IMG/VR virus record: IMGVR_UViG_3300043464_000342
Location: 1-62,176 of that record
Strand: one strand, 5' to 3'
From: a virus
Length of the DNA stretch: 62,176 nucleotides
The notes beneath the pieces are model-generated. The model was not told where the DNA came from and did not search any database. It saw only the letters and a program-made list of their open reading frames with translations. Each line of letters starts with the position of its first letter. The first letter of the stretch is position 1. Below, one piece after another: positions 45,401 to 52,722 of this stretch. The position numbers and the translations under genes were made by a program.

Positions 45401-48380
45401 AACCATTGATTTGATTCTGTAGCTTACCAAATGCTGTAAGCATTGTGTCAGTCGCTTGAACTGTTCCTCCTGTTATATTAACTCCCGTAAGAACCTTTCC
45501 TGTTACTGAAGCATTATTTAAAGTAACTGCAGCAGCACCCGGACCCGTTGCTGTAGCCTCACCCGTTAAACTTGTAATATAATTACCTGCCGCTTGTTTA
45601 TTATTAAAAGTAGTCCAATCAGTTGAACTTAAATATCCATCCTGACTACCACTTGATTGTTGAATTGTAATGTTTGGCGTAGAACCACCGCTTGATGCTA
45701 ATGGACTACTTGCAGTAACGCTACCTACTTTAGTATTAAATGTTGACCAATCAGCAGCGCTTAATGCACCACGATTGGCAGCACTTGCTGTAGGTACGTT
45801 CAATGTAATTACAGGAGTTGTAGTACTATTTACAACAGTTGAACTTAAATCTGTTCCTGTTGTACCTAATGTCAATGCAGCTACTGATGTAACTGTACCA
45901 ACAAATTGGTCTGTATATTGTGGAATATTAAGTGTAGCACCTACTAAAGTAGCAGCACCACTTGTTCCTGTTGTTGTTAATGTTAAAGCGTTTTGCTTAG
46001 CATTAAAAGTACTCCAATCAGTTGAACTTAACTTACCTGTATTTGCAGCCGAAGCCACAGGTAAATTAAAAGTATGTGTATCTACAAGTGAATTTATATT
46101 AAAGTCAGTTCCGCTTGTTCCTGTGGTTAAGTTTTGTACTTGTGCAGTCAACCCATTTATTGCAGTGATTCCTGTTGTAAAGGTTGTTATAACTTGACAC
46201 AAATGACTATTTTCAGTATGTAAAGTAATTGTTCTACCTGCCGTTGTTACATAAATACGAACTGCTAATCTATCCGTTAATGTTAAAGCTGTTTGAGGAA
46301 CAGCTAAAGCATTAAAGTAAGCCTCTATACTTGTTCCGTCATTAATTAATTTAGGGCTTGCACTATTAGATGCTATTAAAGTAAAAACAACACCATCATA
46401 TTTATATAGTTCAATATAGAATGTAGGAGAACCACCACCTGAACTTGCATTAAAATATGTTTCAAAATTCCAATTACCTGCAGGGATTTGTAATAAAGCA
46501 GGGTCATTAACATCTGTTAAAAAAGATGCTATATAACCATTCGTACTTCTTGAAAAATCTGTACCCGCACCTATTACAGGTACTTTATTCATTTCATAAT
46601 AAGTAACACCGCCTATTGTACCTTGATTAATTGAACCATTCAAATAATAAGATACAGAAGCACCACCACCGCCACCACCTGTTGGCAAAACAGCTAAAGT
46701 ACCATCACCTCTAACATACTGAGAAGCATTACCTGCTCCTGTTATTGCAATCGTTCCATTGGCAGTCAATGGACTATTAGCGACATTAAATGCACTTGGC
46801 ATAGATACACCTACCGAAGTAAGTCCTAAGTCAGTCCAAGAAGCCGTAATCGTTCCTGCGTCTTGCTGAGTTAATGTTAATGTTTTTGTTCCTGTACCTG
46901 TAACTGCAGCACTAATAATACTATCATTATATGCAGTATCCCAATTGCCTGAATTGTCAGTAATATATGTAATAGTTCCGGCAGTAGACTTAACTAATCC
47001 GGTTCCACCTAAATAATTTTGCTTACCATTAAAAGTAGTCCAATCGGTACTGCTTAAGTAACCATTTTGACTACTATTTGCGACTTGAATACTAAATACC
47101 CCTGTAACATTATCATATCCTAAAGGAGATGTAGCACTTAAAGCTAATCTTGCTCTGCTATTTAAGAAATATAAATTTGTTGTACCCTCAGGGATATTGT
47201 CAGTTGTAAGACTTACCGCTCCTGTAAACCCATTTACTGAACTAACTGACTCAGTATTGTCTACTTTTTGCCAAACACTTTCGCTAAATATAGCCCAATC
47301 ACCAACTTGCCAATCAGTAATACCATTTAAGTTGGTATTACCTGCTACATTTACAACATAATAATGACCTTGTACACCCACGCTACTTGTTAAAGTAGGA
47401 GTATTAGTACTTGCATTCCATACCCCTTGGTATTGAACGCCACCTACTAATGCGTTAATTTGACTTTGAGTTTTTCCAAATGCAGTTAATATGCTATCAG
47501 AAGCATTGATTGTTCCTGCTGTTGGATTAAATCCTGTAAGCACTTTACCTATTACAGCAGCATTGCTAACTGTAGCAGTTGCCGAACCCGGTCCACTTGC
47601 TGTTACTTCACCTGTTAATGCAGTAATATAATTGCCTGCATTTTGCTTGCCATTAAATGTAACCCAATCAGATGAACTTAAAAATCCACTTTGACTTCCG
47701 TTTGCTTGCTGAATGCTAAATACACCTGTTGCACTATTAAATAATAATGGTGATGTTGCAGAGTAAACAGGTAATGCTACCCATTTAACGCCTGTAACTG
47801 TGCTTGATAGCACAGTACCTGCTGCTCCTACAGAAGCATCTCCATCTGTAATAGTACCATCAATTGTAATATTGGTATTAATTGTTGCAGTATCTGTATC
47901 AACATCTAACGCTTCAAGACCTGCATCTAATATAATACCTGTAGTAGAAGTATTACCTTCTTCTAATACTTGTTGTAAATTAGGAGTAAAAATTGGAGGA
48001 AGGGTAACCCATTCTACAAATTCTCCTGTGCTTGTAAGTACTTGACCCGCTAATCCAATTGAATCCTCTGAATCAAATAAGCCACCTTGAATATGAGTAT
48101 CTCCTACAAAATAGCTATTTAAAAAATTTGCGGTATCTGTTACCTCAAGATTGGTAGTAGTAATGGTACCAATTAAGTTAATATCTTGCGTAGCTGTATT
48201 GCCATAATCTAAAACACCCTGCAAGTTATTTGCGGGTATGACAGGAAGAAATACATCTAACAATTCTTGCAGCGTAAAGTTATACGTTACGTCTTCTATT
48301 TCACCACCAACGCTTGTACCAATTAGCTTGTCGGCCAATTTAGGTACGGGAGCGACTTCGTATGTACTAATCTTTGACAT
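42483..48380 (-). CDS. Tail fibre with C-terminal S74 self-cleaving chaperone, 1965 aa
   Basis: The N-terminal ~55 residues (YEVAPVPKLADKLIGTSVGG...TYNFTLQELLDVF) form an attachment module also found in the 88-aa protein just upstream. The body consists of Thr/Ser/Asn-rich repeats with many YLSSTDWTTFNNKQ-like segments and an approximately 180-residue unit present twice. The C-terminus is an intramolecular chaperone (S74) with the Ser-Lys dyad in SDSRLK; the catalytic Ser is residue 1871, so cleavage would release 95 residues, which contain a coiled coil. It likely trimerises and binds the host surface. Confidence 0.85.
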   Translation of the reverse strand: MSKISTYEVAPVPKLADKLIGTSVGGEIEDVTYNFTLQELLDVFLPVIPANNLQGVLDYGNTATQDINLIGTITTTNLEVTDTANFLNSYFVGDTHIQGGLFDSEDSIGLAGQVLTSTGEFVEWVTLPPIFTPNLQQVLEEGNTSTTGIILDAGLEALDVDTDTATINTNITIDGTITDGDASVGAAGTVLSSTVTGVKWVALPVYSATSPLLFNSATGVFSIQQANGSQSGFLSSSDWVTFNGKQNAGNYITALTGEVTASGPGSATATVSNAAVIGKVLTGFNPTAGTINASDSILTAFGKTQSQINALVGGVQYQGVWNASTNTPTLTSSVGVQGHYYVVNVAGNTNLNGITDWQVGDWAIFSESVWQKVDNTESVSSVNGFTGAVSLTTDNIPEGTTNLYFLNSRARLALSATSPLGYDNVTGVFSIQVANSSQNGYLSSTDWTTFNGKQNYLGGTGLVKSTAGTITYITDNSGNWDTAYNDSIISAAVTGTGTKTLTLTQQDAGTITASWTDLGLTSVGVSMPSAFNVANSPLTANGTIAITGAGNASQYVRGDGTLAVLPTGGGGGGASVSYYLNGSINQGTIGGVTYYEMNKVPVIGAGTDFSRSTNGYIASFLTDVNDPALLQIPAGNWNFETYFNASSGGGSPTFYIELYKYDGVVFTLIASNSASPKLINDGTSIEAYFNALAVPQTALTLTDRLAVRIYVTTAGRTITLHTENSHLCQVITTFTTGITAINGLTAQVQNLTTGTSGTDFNINSLVDTHTFNLPVASAANTGKLSSTDWSTFNAKQNALTLTTTGTSGAATLVGATLNIPQYTDQFVGTVTSVAALTLGTTGTDLSSTVVNSTTTPVITLNVPTASAANRGALSAADWSTFNTKVGSVTASSPLASSGGSTPNITIQQSSGSQDGYLSSTDWTTFNNKQAAGNYITSLTGEATATGPGAAAVTLNNASVTGKVLTGVNITGGTVQATDTMLTAFGKLQNQINGLIGSTIYQGTWNASTNTPALASGVGVRGYYYIVSVAGTTNLDGITDWFVGDWAIFDGTAWQQVDNTDAVVSVNGQTGAVSLTTDNIPEGVTNQYYLDSRARAALSFTAGSGAYNSTTGVITIPTNTSQLTNGASFITLASLSGTAPIQYNNTTGAISITQSGTASNGFLSSTDWNTFNNKQAGSTNLTSLAALTFASTSFVKMTASGTFALDTNTYALASALGNYLPLAGGTLTGALVGTTANFSVNVNNSNSGLDLTNSGTLGYGNSINFYQSATKAVQIFAESSAPNTSEIEFRTIVGGTLAKRFKIEANGAATFTSSITASSLIKSGGTSLQFLKADGSVDSNTYVTLDTTQTISGTKTFSSVIGATASAVFNATGRGTDYQYADMTNTSGRMIIGVDSSVGGSIIPSNSQPYSVSFGTDKNRFLHLFTNDLPRLNITGGGNVLIGTLTDGGYKLDVSAKGRFFSSVGAEVLRVEGPNTTDNFISVYSGGIHIFLDADNSNSAGIVGTQSNHPLIFRTNGANKARFSVDGNLLLNTTTDAGYKLDINGTGRFTSNLTIGSGSLLILGNSNDANSMQIWNSQSGASNNLLIYDNAASAYRFVIGSNGNTAIGTSSPNDKLTIARNAADNSGGVTLYNENTSGYGSALTFRVNYAGVYNTSRIHGDWDTGNSGALHFFTANTSQSLVERMTINGVGNVFINTGGISGGGALQVNGNVNINGVFQINGTTIGGGGGSGVTGSGTSGYHSKWTGGTSLGNGVLYDDGTRIGLNTTSAVTATRFQIDYSGSSNYGIFINQTTSNEATMRFKSTHDANSDYRIGASILISSAFEIYSTNAASTRFAVASNGNILINTTTDAGYKLDVNGTVRSTGGFFDTSDSRLKIIVKDYKQPKGIENVVARMYVKNGKQELGYYAQDLKEILPSAVIEGNDGFLGLSYSQVHTAKISVIESEIDILKNKVSELEFKLQKYEA
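45110..45640 (-). repeat. Internal fibre repeat unit, copy 2 (approximate ends)
   Basis: Encodes a unit of about 180 residues running from GYLSSTDWTTFNNKQ through TGKVLTG, TAFGKLQNQIN, GDWAIFDGTAWQQVDNT to TTDNIPEGVTNQYYLDSRAR. It corresponds to copy 1 at about 47150-47690. Confidence 0.75.
47150..47690 (-). repeat. Internal fibre repeat unit, copy 1 (approximate ends)
   Basis: Encodes GFLSSSDWVTFNGKQ through TAFGKTQSQIN, GDWAIFSESVWQKVDNT to TTDNIPEGTTNLYFLNSRAR, clearly homologous to copy 2 but diverged. Confidence 0.75.
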
Positions 48381-48395
48381 CCGCTATAAAATTTT

Positions 48396-48662
48396 TTAAT
48401 GTACTACTTTCAAATAATCTCCTGTTCTATATAATTGACCTTCTGTTAACCCGGCTAATAAAGCTGCTGCATTATCTGCATACACAGGCACATCAGCAAT
48501 AACAATAGCCGGAGAATTAAAGTTTGCCTCAAATAAAGCTAACAAATCTGCCGGAGTAAAGTTATAGGTTGCATTTGCAGGTGCATTACCAACCCTTGTA
48601 CCTACAAGTTTATCATTTAACTGCGGTACAGCATTAGTAGGATACGAATTAATTTTTCCCAT
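48396..48662 (-). CDS. Small fibre-anchor-like protein, 88 aa
   Basis: Residues 1-50 (INSYPTNAVPQLNDKLVGTRVG...TYNFTPADLLALF) are homologous to the N-terminus of the 1965-aa fibre. The protein therefore looks like a free attachment module, with a short C-terminal part (EGQLYRTGDYLKVVH). It may occupy or modulate fibre-binding sites on the virion. It overlaps the upstream gene by 14 nt. Confidence 0.7.
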   Translation of the reverse strand: MGKINSYPTNAVPQLNDKLVGTRVGNAPANATYNFTPADLLALFEANFNSPAIVIADVPVYADNAAALLAGLTEGQLYRTGDYLKVVH

Positions 48663-48894
48663 TTTGCTTTTCTTTTTGAGTCACCTCTCCCGTTTGCATA
48701 TTAATTACTGAATCAGCACCATACTTTTCAATAAGAACTTTCTCATTGTTAGTAAAGGCTTCAATAATACTATGAGCCTGTTTGATTAACCCTTGTTTTT
48801 GCAATTCAAGTTCGCCAAGACCAATTTTAATCTTAGTGTACTCTGCTGAACCTGTCTTAATAAATTCTAATTCTTCTGCTGTTAAGTTTGCCAT
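48649..48894 (-). CDS. Hypothetical helical protein, 81 aa
   Basis: Two helices (LTAEELEFIKTGSAEYTKIKIGLGELELQKQGLIKQAHSII) suggest a small coiled-coil accessory. It is the first gene of the fibre operon, with a TATATTTG promoter element upstream. Confidence 0.65.
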   Translation of the reverse strand: MANLTAEELEFIKTGSAEYTKIKIGLGELELQKQGLIKQAHSIIEAFTNNEKVLIEKYGADSVINMQTGEVTQKEKQNGKN

Positions 48895-48917
48895 TTAATT
48901 TGATTTTTTAATTTGTA

Positions 48918-48925
48918 CAAATATA
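48918..48925 (-). promoter_or_regulatory. -7 promoter element TATATTTG of the fibre operon
   Basis: TATATTTG on the minus strand lies 24 nt before the start at 48894, in a short AT-rich gap after the spanin gene. It matches the Bacteroidota TAnnTTTG box. Confidence 0.55.
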
Positions 48926-48939
48926 GTAAATAAAAATTA

Positions 48940-49395
48940 TCATTTTCTTCCGAATCTCCATATAAGCCAAAGGGAAATAGGTATAAGCATTAGCCATATA
49001 TAAAATAGGTAGTTTGCTTTCTTGTCAACCTTCTTGTCAAAGACCTTAGATTTAACGTCTTTCTTGACTGAAACCTTATTCTCAACTGACTTAGAAACAG
49101 TTACCTTGGACGTATCCACTACTTGCTTGCGTGCCTTCTTTATCTTAATAGTGGCATTGTAATACTTCTTGTCCCCTATAATAATAGGTTTAGCTGTATC
49201 AATAGGTACTATCTCAACTTCTTCAGTCTCCTCATTAATAGAAATAGCGTTCTGCTGAACAGAAACGCTATCTTTCTTTTCGACAGCCGTGCTGTCGATA
49301 TATGTTTGAACCTCCGTCTTAGTCACCATTACCTTTCTTGAGGCACAAGAGAATAGTAAGGAACTAACCAACAATAATGTAAGATACTTCCTCAT
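48940..49395 (-). CDS. Unimolecular spanin (u-spanin) candidate
   Basis: 151 residues. It has a lipoprotein signal peptide (MRKYLTLLLVSSLLFSC, lipid-modified Cys17) for outer-membrane anchoring, a periplasmic domain rich in Lys and Val with beta and coil character, and a single C-terminal transmembrane helix (about 130-147, YLFYIWLMLIPISLWLIW) followed by a short basic tail. One molecule with both anchors is the u-spanin layout that fuses inner and outer membranes at lysis. It directly follows the endolysin gene. Confidence 0.75.
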   Translation of the reverse strand: MRKYLTLLLVSSLLFSCASRKVMVTKTEVQTYIDSTAVEKKDSVSVQQNAISINEETEEVEIVPIDTAKPIIIGDKKYYNATIKIKKARKQVVDTSKVTVSKSVENKVSVKKDVKSKVFDKKVDKKANYLFYIWLMLIPISLWLIWRFGRK

Positions 49396-49401
49396 ATATT
49401 A

Positions 49402-49908
49402 TTAGATTAATACAAAGCCATTCTTGTCAACTTTGCCTGCTTTATGTAATGATTGTAATTCTGCAATAGACTTACCAAGTGTTTTTTGAAAGTGAGGAGC
49501 GTCTACGAATTTCCAATCACCACCCCACTCATAGCCATATCTTTTAAAAATAGCTACAATTTCTTGCCAATCACTCTTGCCATCACCATCAAAGTCAGTC
49601 TTCAAGTCCCAACTTGCAGCCTCAAAAGTACCATTCTTATCTTTGTCTACTAAAAGCACAATGTCAATAGCTAAGCCATAGTTATGGTAAGACTGACCGC
49701 CTTTAGCTTTAGTAACAATAGCACCCGGCTTTGTTCTTCCTTGAGCAAACAATCCGTCCTGCTCAGCAAATGTTCTAAGCGTATAAGCAAAACGACAAGC
49801 TGCTGTGCCTGTTAAAGCTGCAACAATCTCATCATACATAGTTAACGCTTCATCTCTTAACTTAGGGTGGAGCAATTGGATTCGCTCTAATGTTTTTTCG
49901 TCTTTCAT
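49402..49908 (-). CDS. Endolysin, M15-family peptidase
   Basis: 168 residues. The zinc-binding motif SYHNYGLAIDI supplies His75 and Asp82, and PHF supplies His139, all in proper order for M15 (VanY/L-Ala-D-Glu type) peptidases that cut peptide cross-links in peptidoglycan. Between them DFDGDGKSDWQE (about 105-116) looks like an EF-hand calcium loop. No signal peptide, so export would need a holin. The holin candidate overlaps upstream by 1 nt. Confidence 0.9.
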   Translation of the reverse strand: MKDEKTLERIQLLHPKLRDEALTMYDEIVAALTGTAACRFAYTLRTFAEQDGLFAQGRTKPGAIVTKAKGGQSYHNYGLAIDIVLLVDKDKNGTFEAASWDLKTDFDGDGKSDWQEIVAIFKRYGYEWGGDWKFVDAPHFQKTLGKSIAELQSLHKAGKVDKNGFVLI

Positions 49909-50174
49909 TATTCTTCTTTTTTAGTTTCGGTTTCTTTAAATCCTTTAATTAATCCTGTTACTGACTCAATGGTAGTAAGCCCTAATGCTACAGCACTAAG
50001 AGCGAATGTTGCCCACACAAGTGAATCAGCCGGAGCAAACTCCCCGTGTGTCTTTGAATTGTCATATAGGGTGTAAAAAAGAGCAAACGCTCCTATTATA
50101 CCTACTAATCTTTTGCTTGACGTTCCACTTTCTGAGGAAAAAAACCCTCCTAACCAACCAAATATCTTCTTCAT
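49908..50174 (-). CDS. Holin candidate with two membrane segments, 88 aa
   Basis: Two hydrophobic segments (about 23-38 RLVGIIGAFALFYTLY and 52-70 LVWATFALSAVALGLTTIE) are followed by a charged C-terminal tail ending in KETETKKEE. It lies immediately upstream of the endolysin. Size and layout fit a class II-like holin. Confidence 0.7.
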   Translation of the reverse strand: MKKIFGWLGGFFSSESGTSSKRLVGIIGAFALFYTLYDNSKTHGEFAPADSLVWATFALSAVALGLTTIESVTGLIKGFKETETKKEE

Positions 50175-50175
50175 A

Positions 50176-50577
50176 TTAATTATTTATTGTAAAAAACTGA
50201 ACTACTATTACCAAAATTAACGCCATTTTTTGAATAAAATCCCATCCATCATCGTGATATTTATATTTAATTGGCATATTTAATCTCTCCTCATATCTTA
50301 AACGATACTCATTTGCCTTTAATGTCAGTACGTTTTTAGTACTATCACTTGCTATTAAAATAGAATCATTTACTTTAATGCTACTATCAACTAACTTCTT
50401 CAAAGAATCTATTCTATTCTTATTAATCTCGTATGATTTATTTATTTGCTCTCCTTGCTTTATTGTCATCAAAATAACAGAGTCATTGCCTATCTTCTTA
50501 ATAATTGGATATTGGCAATAACTTGAATTTATTATTAGTGTCAGCAATAGCAGAGTCAGAGTTAGCCTTAAATACAT
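50176..50577 (-). CDS. Secreted protein with C-terminal membrane anchor, spanin-like, 133 aa
   Basis: An N-terminal signal peptide ends around SSYCQ (a poor lipobox, so lipidation is uncertain). A helical periplasmic region (KQGEQINKSYEINKNRIDSLKKLVDSS) leads to a C-terminal transmembrane segment (MALILVIVVQFF). The same arrangement as the u-spanin makes a second spanin-like protein possible. The start lies 80 nt inside the upstream lipoprotein gene in another frame, reminiscent of Rz/Rz1. Confidence 0.6.
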   Translation of the reverse strand: MYLRLTLTLLLLTLIINSSYCQYPIIKKIGNDSVILMTIKQGEQINKSYEINKNRIDSLKKLVDSSIKVNDSILIASDSTKNVLTLKANEYRLRYEERLNMPIKYKYHDDGWDFIQKMALILVIVVQFFTINN

Positions 50578-50818
50578 TTAATTCTACTTTTAAATTGAAT
50601 ACTTCTTCTTTTAAATCAACAATCTTATTGACTGTCTGAGTCACAATAGCGCTTTCTTTTTTAGCAGCAGCAGCTTGTGCTTGAGTAGTTAACTTGTTTT
50701 GATTGTCTACATTTTGCATCATCTTCTCAAACTCCATCTCCTTCTTTTGCTCTTCACTTACATTCTGAGTCATAGCTTGGCAAGATGTCAACACAATCAT
50801 AAATATTAAATACCTCAT
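50498..50818 (-). CDS. Small lipoprotein, o-spanin-like, 106 aa
   Basis: MRYLIFMIVLTSCQ is a lipoprotein signal with lipobox LTSC (Cys13). The mature part is an Ala/Gln/Lys coiled coil without a second membrane segment. It overlaps the upstream membrane-protein gene by ATGA and the downstream spanin-like gene by 80 nt. It could pair with either as an outer-membrane spanin subunit. Confidence 0.6.
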   Translation of the reverse strand: MRYLIFMIVLTSCQAMTQNVSEEQKKEMEFEKMMQNVDNQNKLTTQAQAAAAKKESAIVTQTVNKIVDLKEEVFNLKVELNVFKANSDSAIADTNNKFKLLPISNY

Positions 50819-51135
50819 TTTATTTCTTGTATTTTACCTAACTGCACAAGCGTACTTAACTTAGTGCTTGTAACAGCCTTTAATGAATCACTTCTTCTTA
50901 AAGCATCACTAACTACATCAACTCTATTCTCTAATTTTTCAATCCTAATGTTTTGAGAAACACCTTGCTCTTTGAATGTTGTCTTGATGTCTATGTATAA
51001 ATACCCAATAGCCATAAGGACAATAAACAAAGTAGCCACAACGGGATTCTTGCTAAACTCTTTAAATGTCACAGGCAACTTTAGGTTGTCTGTAGCAGTG
51101 TCTGTTATTTTATCACCTATTGATTTCTTTGCCAT
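50815..51135 (-). CDS. Single-pass membrane protein with coiled coil, 106 aa
   Basis: The start at 51135 (MAKKSIGDKITD) is chosen over an upstream in-frame extension because that extension covers the 43-aa gene at 51146. It has a membrane segment VVATLFIVLMAIGYLYI (about 32-48) and a C-terminal coiled coil. In the lysis cluster it may be an inner-membrane spanin subunit or an antiholin/holin accessory. Confidence 0.6.
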   Translation of the reverse strand: MAKKSIGDKITDTATDNLKLPVTFKEFSKNPVVATLFIVLMAIGYLYIDIKTTFKEQGVSQNIRIEKLENRVDVVSDALRRSDSLKAVTSTKLSTLVQLGKIQEIK

Positions 51136-51145
51136 TGTATTTATT

Positions 51146-51277
51146 TTATTTTCCTTGACCCCTATAAGGTTTCTTATACAACTTACTATTCTTGTTTGTA
51201 CTTGTTTTGCTTTTAGCAGCAACACCTCTTGTCTTTGACTTCTTTACATAAGAAGTACTGTTTGTAATTTTTGCCAT
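51146..51277 (-). CDS. Basic microprotein, 43 aa
   Basis: An ORF of 43 codons starts in a TAATG overlap with the previous stop codon. The product is strongly basic (MAKITNSTSYVKKSKTRG...KLYKKPYRGQGK). Coupled translation and filling of an otherwise 142-nt gap support it as real. Likely nucleic-acid binding or a virion component; not recognised. Confidence 0.6.
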   Translation of the reverse strand: MAKITNSTSYVKKSKTRGVAAKSKTSTNKNSKLYKKPYRGQGK

Positions 51278-51570
51278 TACTTTTTAACTATAAATTCAGT
51301 GATAACTTTTAATGCACCTAATCCAACCAATGTAACCAACGCATAGAAGTAAGACTTATACTTTTTAAGTTCTGCCTTAACATCACCTAATTCTTTCTTT
51401 ACTTCTTTAAACTCGCTTATCAAACCATTTGAATCTTTATCTATAGGGTTACCGGCCAAAAGAGTGTAGACATCTTTTAACATAGTCTTCATCTCAGCCA
51501 TATTGCCCTTAATGGACTCTAATTCTTCTGCCATAATATCAAGTCTATTATTTTCTTGGTTGTTCATCAT
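51277..51570 (-). CDS. XhlA-like coiled-coil/membrane protein, 97 aa
   Basis: The likely start is the ATG at 51570 (MMNNQENN), since the longer frame needs TTG. A coiled coil (residues 5-70) is followed by a C-terminal membrane helix (YFYALVTLVGLGALKVI) and a short basic end. That is the layout of hemolysin XhlA-like proteins associated with holins. Confidence 0.6.
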   Translation of the reverse strand: MMNNQENNRLDIMAEELESIKGNMAEMKTMLKDVYTLLAGNPIDKDSNGLISEFKEVKKELGDVKAELKKYKSYFYALVTLVGLGALKVITEFIVKK

Positions 51571-51580
51571 AACAATCAAA

Positions 51581-52072
51581 TTACCAAAGTGCGTTAATAA
51601 GAGTTGCTGTTGTACCGCTACCGCTTGAGTGAACCTTTACTACCTGAACAGGTAATACGGTTCCAACAGGAACAGCAGTAAATGTAACTATATCTTGACC
51701 AATGGTTGTAACTCTTACGTTACCTGCACCACCTACATACAAGAAACATCCCGGATTTCCATTAGAAGTCTGAGGACTTGCTTGATAGATAGTATATACT
51801 TTACCACTTGCAGCAAAAATATCTGCATTTAATACAATCACAGTTGCGCTTGTTACAGATACAACAGTTGCAGCACTACCATCAGTTGTATTATACACAA
51901 TATCACCTGTCTTTACATTCAAATTAATAAAGTTACCTGTTGTGTTTACCAATTGATTAGCAACAGCACTTGTATTAGTACCTGAGCTAATAAGAGCAGG
52001 GTATGGCACGTTTGCGTTGTCCGTAGGGATAACAGTTAATGCTCTTGAAAATGTTGTTTTAAAAACTGACAT
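51581..52072 (-). CDS. Beta-rich virion protein with domain shared with the ring protein, 163 aa
   Basis: The first 25 residues form an arm (SVFKTTFSRALTVIPTDNANVPY). Residues about 29-98 match the inserted domain of ring protein 1 (GTNT..V..QLV..T..F....GD.V...T...TVVSV...I.L...IF.A.G..Y.I). The C-terminal part is Gly/Ser/Val-rich. It may decorate the head or tail; role inferred from the shared domain. Confidence 0.65.
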   Translation of the reverse strand: MSVFKTTFSRALTVIPTDNANVPYPALISSGTNTSAVANQLVNTTGNFINLNVKTGDIVYNTTDGSAATVVSVTSATVIVLNADIFAASGKVYTIYQASPQTSNGNPGCFLYVGGAGNVRVTTIGQDIVTFTAVPVGTVLPVQVVKVHSSGSGTTATLINALW

Positions 52073-52077
52073 ATTTT

Positions 52078-52251
52078 TTATTTTTTATCTTGATAAGGAA
52101 ATGCTCTATTTAATGCGTCTCTGCGTTGCTTGCAACCACAATCTTTACCTGCTGCTTTCGCTACAGTCTCTACTACCTTCTTAATGCCGGTAACAGTTGT
52201 GATTTTTTCAATGGTATCGCCAAGACCTTTACTTTTTTGTTGCTGTTGCAT
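52078..52251 (-). CDS. Small Cys-motif protein, 57 aa
   Basis: A 57-codon ORF with the AATCTAATCAAATG leader. An amphipathic helix is followed by DCGCKQRRDALNRAFPY, a CGCxxRxxxLNxxFP motif that recurs in small phage proteins. Cys-x-Cys may bind metal. It fills the gap between two genes. Function unknown. Confidence 0.65.
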   Translation of the reverse strand: MQQQQKSKGLGDTIEKITTVTGIKKVVETVAKAAGKDCGCKQRRDALNRAFPYQDKK

Positions 52252-52262
52252 TTGATTAGATT

Positions 52263-52601
52263 TTAAATATTTGAAACCCTTCTACCCATACCAACTCTTG
52301 ACTTCTCAGCTTTCTTAGAGGCAAGTTTAGAAGGACTTATTTCCGATTTTGTTTTCGGTGTCTTTGAAGACACTCTTCTTGTTGGCCTGCAATATTCATT
52401 GCTACCACCTGCACCACAGGCTTTACCACTCTTGGTATCCTGCCACTTCTCTTTCTCCCATCTTTTCAAACTACTACCTGCTTCAGTCTTTCTCACAACA
52501 CCTGACCCCTTTCGACATTTAGCAATGGCTTGTGAAGCCCTTGCCGATGGAAAGACATCGTACGATGCTTTAACTTTTCTATAACAGGCGTCCTTTGGCA
52601 T
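52263..52601 (-). CDS. Cys/Lys-rich virion-type small protein, 112 aa
   Basis: It opens with MPKDACYRKVKASYDVFPSARASQAIAKCRK, a widespread phage and large-virus motif (DACYxKVKxxYxxxPSxxASxAxxKCRK) of unknown function. The remainder is basic and Ser-rich. It contains a palindrome copy at 52358-52373. A nucleic-acid-binding or packaged protein is plausible. Confidence 0.7.
   Translation of the reverse strand: MPKDACYRKVKASYDVFPSARASQAIAKCRKGSGVVRKTEAGSSLKRWEKEKWQDTKSGKACGAGGSNEYCRPTRRVSSKTPKTKSEISPSKLASKKAEKSRVGMGRRVSNI
52358..52373 (-). repeat. 16-bp palindrome copy inside the 112-aa gene
   Basis: Reads GTGTCTTCAAAGACAC on the coding strand and encodes part of VSSKTP. Exact copy. Confidence 0.8.
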
Positions 52602-52602
52602 A

Positions 52603-52722
52603 TTATTTCTTTTTCTTAGGAATTACTCCCTTAGCAATTAATATGTCTTTCTTTGTTACTTTACCATCTCCACTTACGTCAGGGAAACTTTTCTTTGCTA
52701 CTTTTTTAACAACTTTTTTCAT
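52603..52722 (-). CDS. Dockerin/EF-hand-like microprotein, 39 aa
   Basis: The ORF starts in a TAATG overlap with the previous stop. Its product has a basic N-terminus, one calcium-loop motif FPDVSGDGKVTKKDILIAKG (D-x-S-x-D-G-x-V-T-x-x-D) and a Lys-rich end. Similar single-loop microproteins are common in marine phages. Function unknown. Confidence 0.65.
   Translation of the reverse strand: MKKVVKKVAKKSFPDVSGDGKVTKKDILIAKGVIPKKKK

Noticed and set aside
45670-46197. 175-aa plus-strand ORF inside the fibre gene
   Set aside because: Shadow frame of a repetitive Thr/Ser/Val-rich coding region; no leader and composition mirrors the antisense gene.
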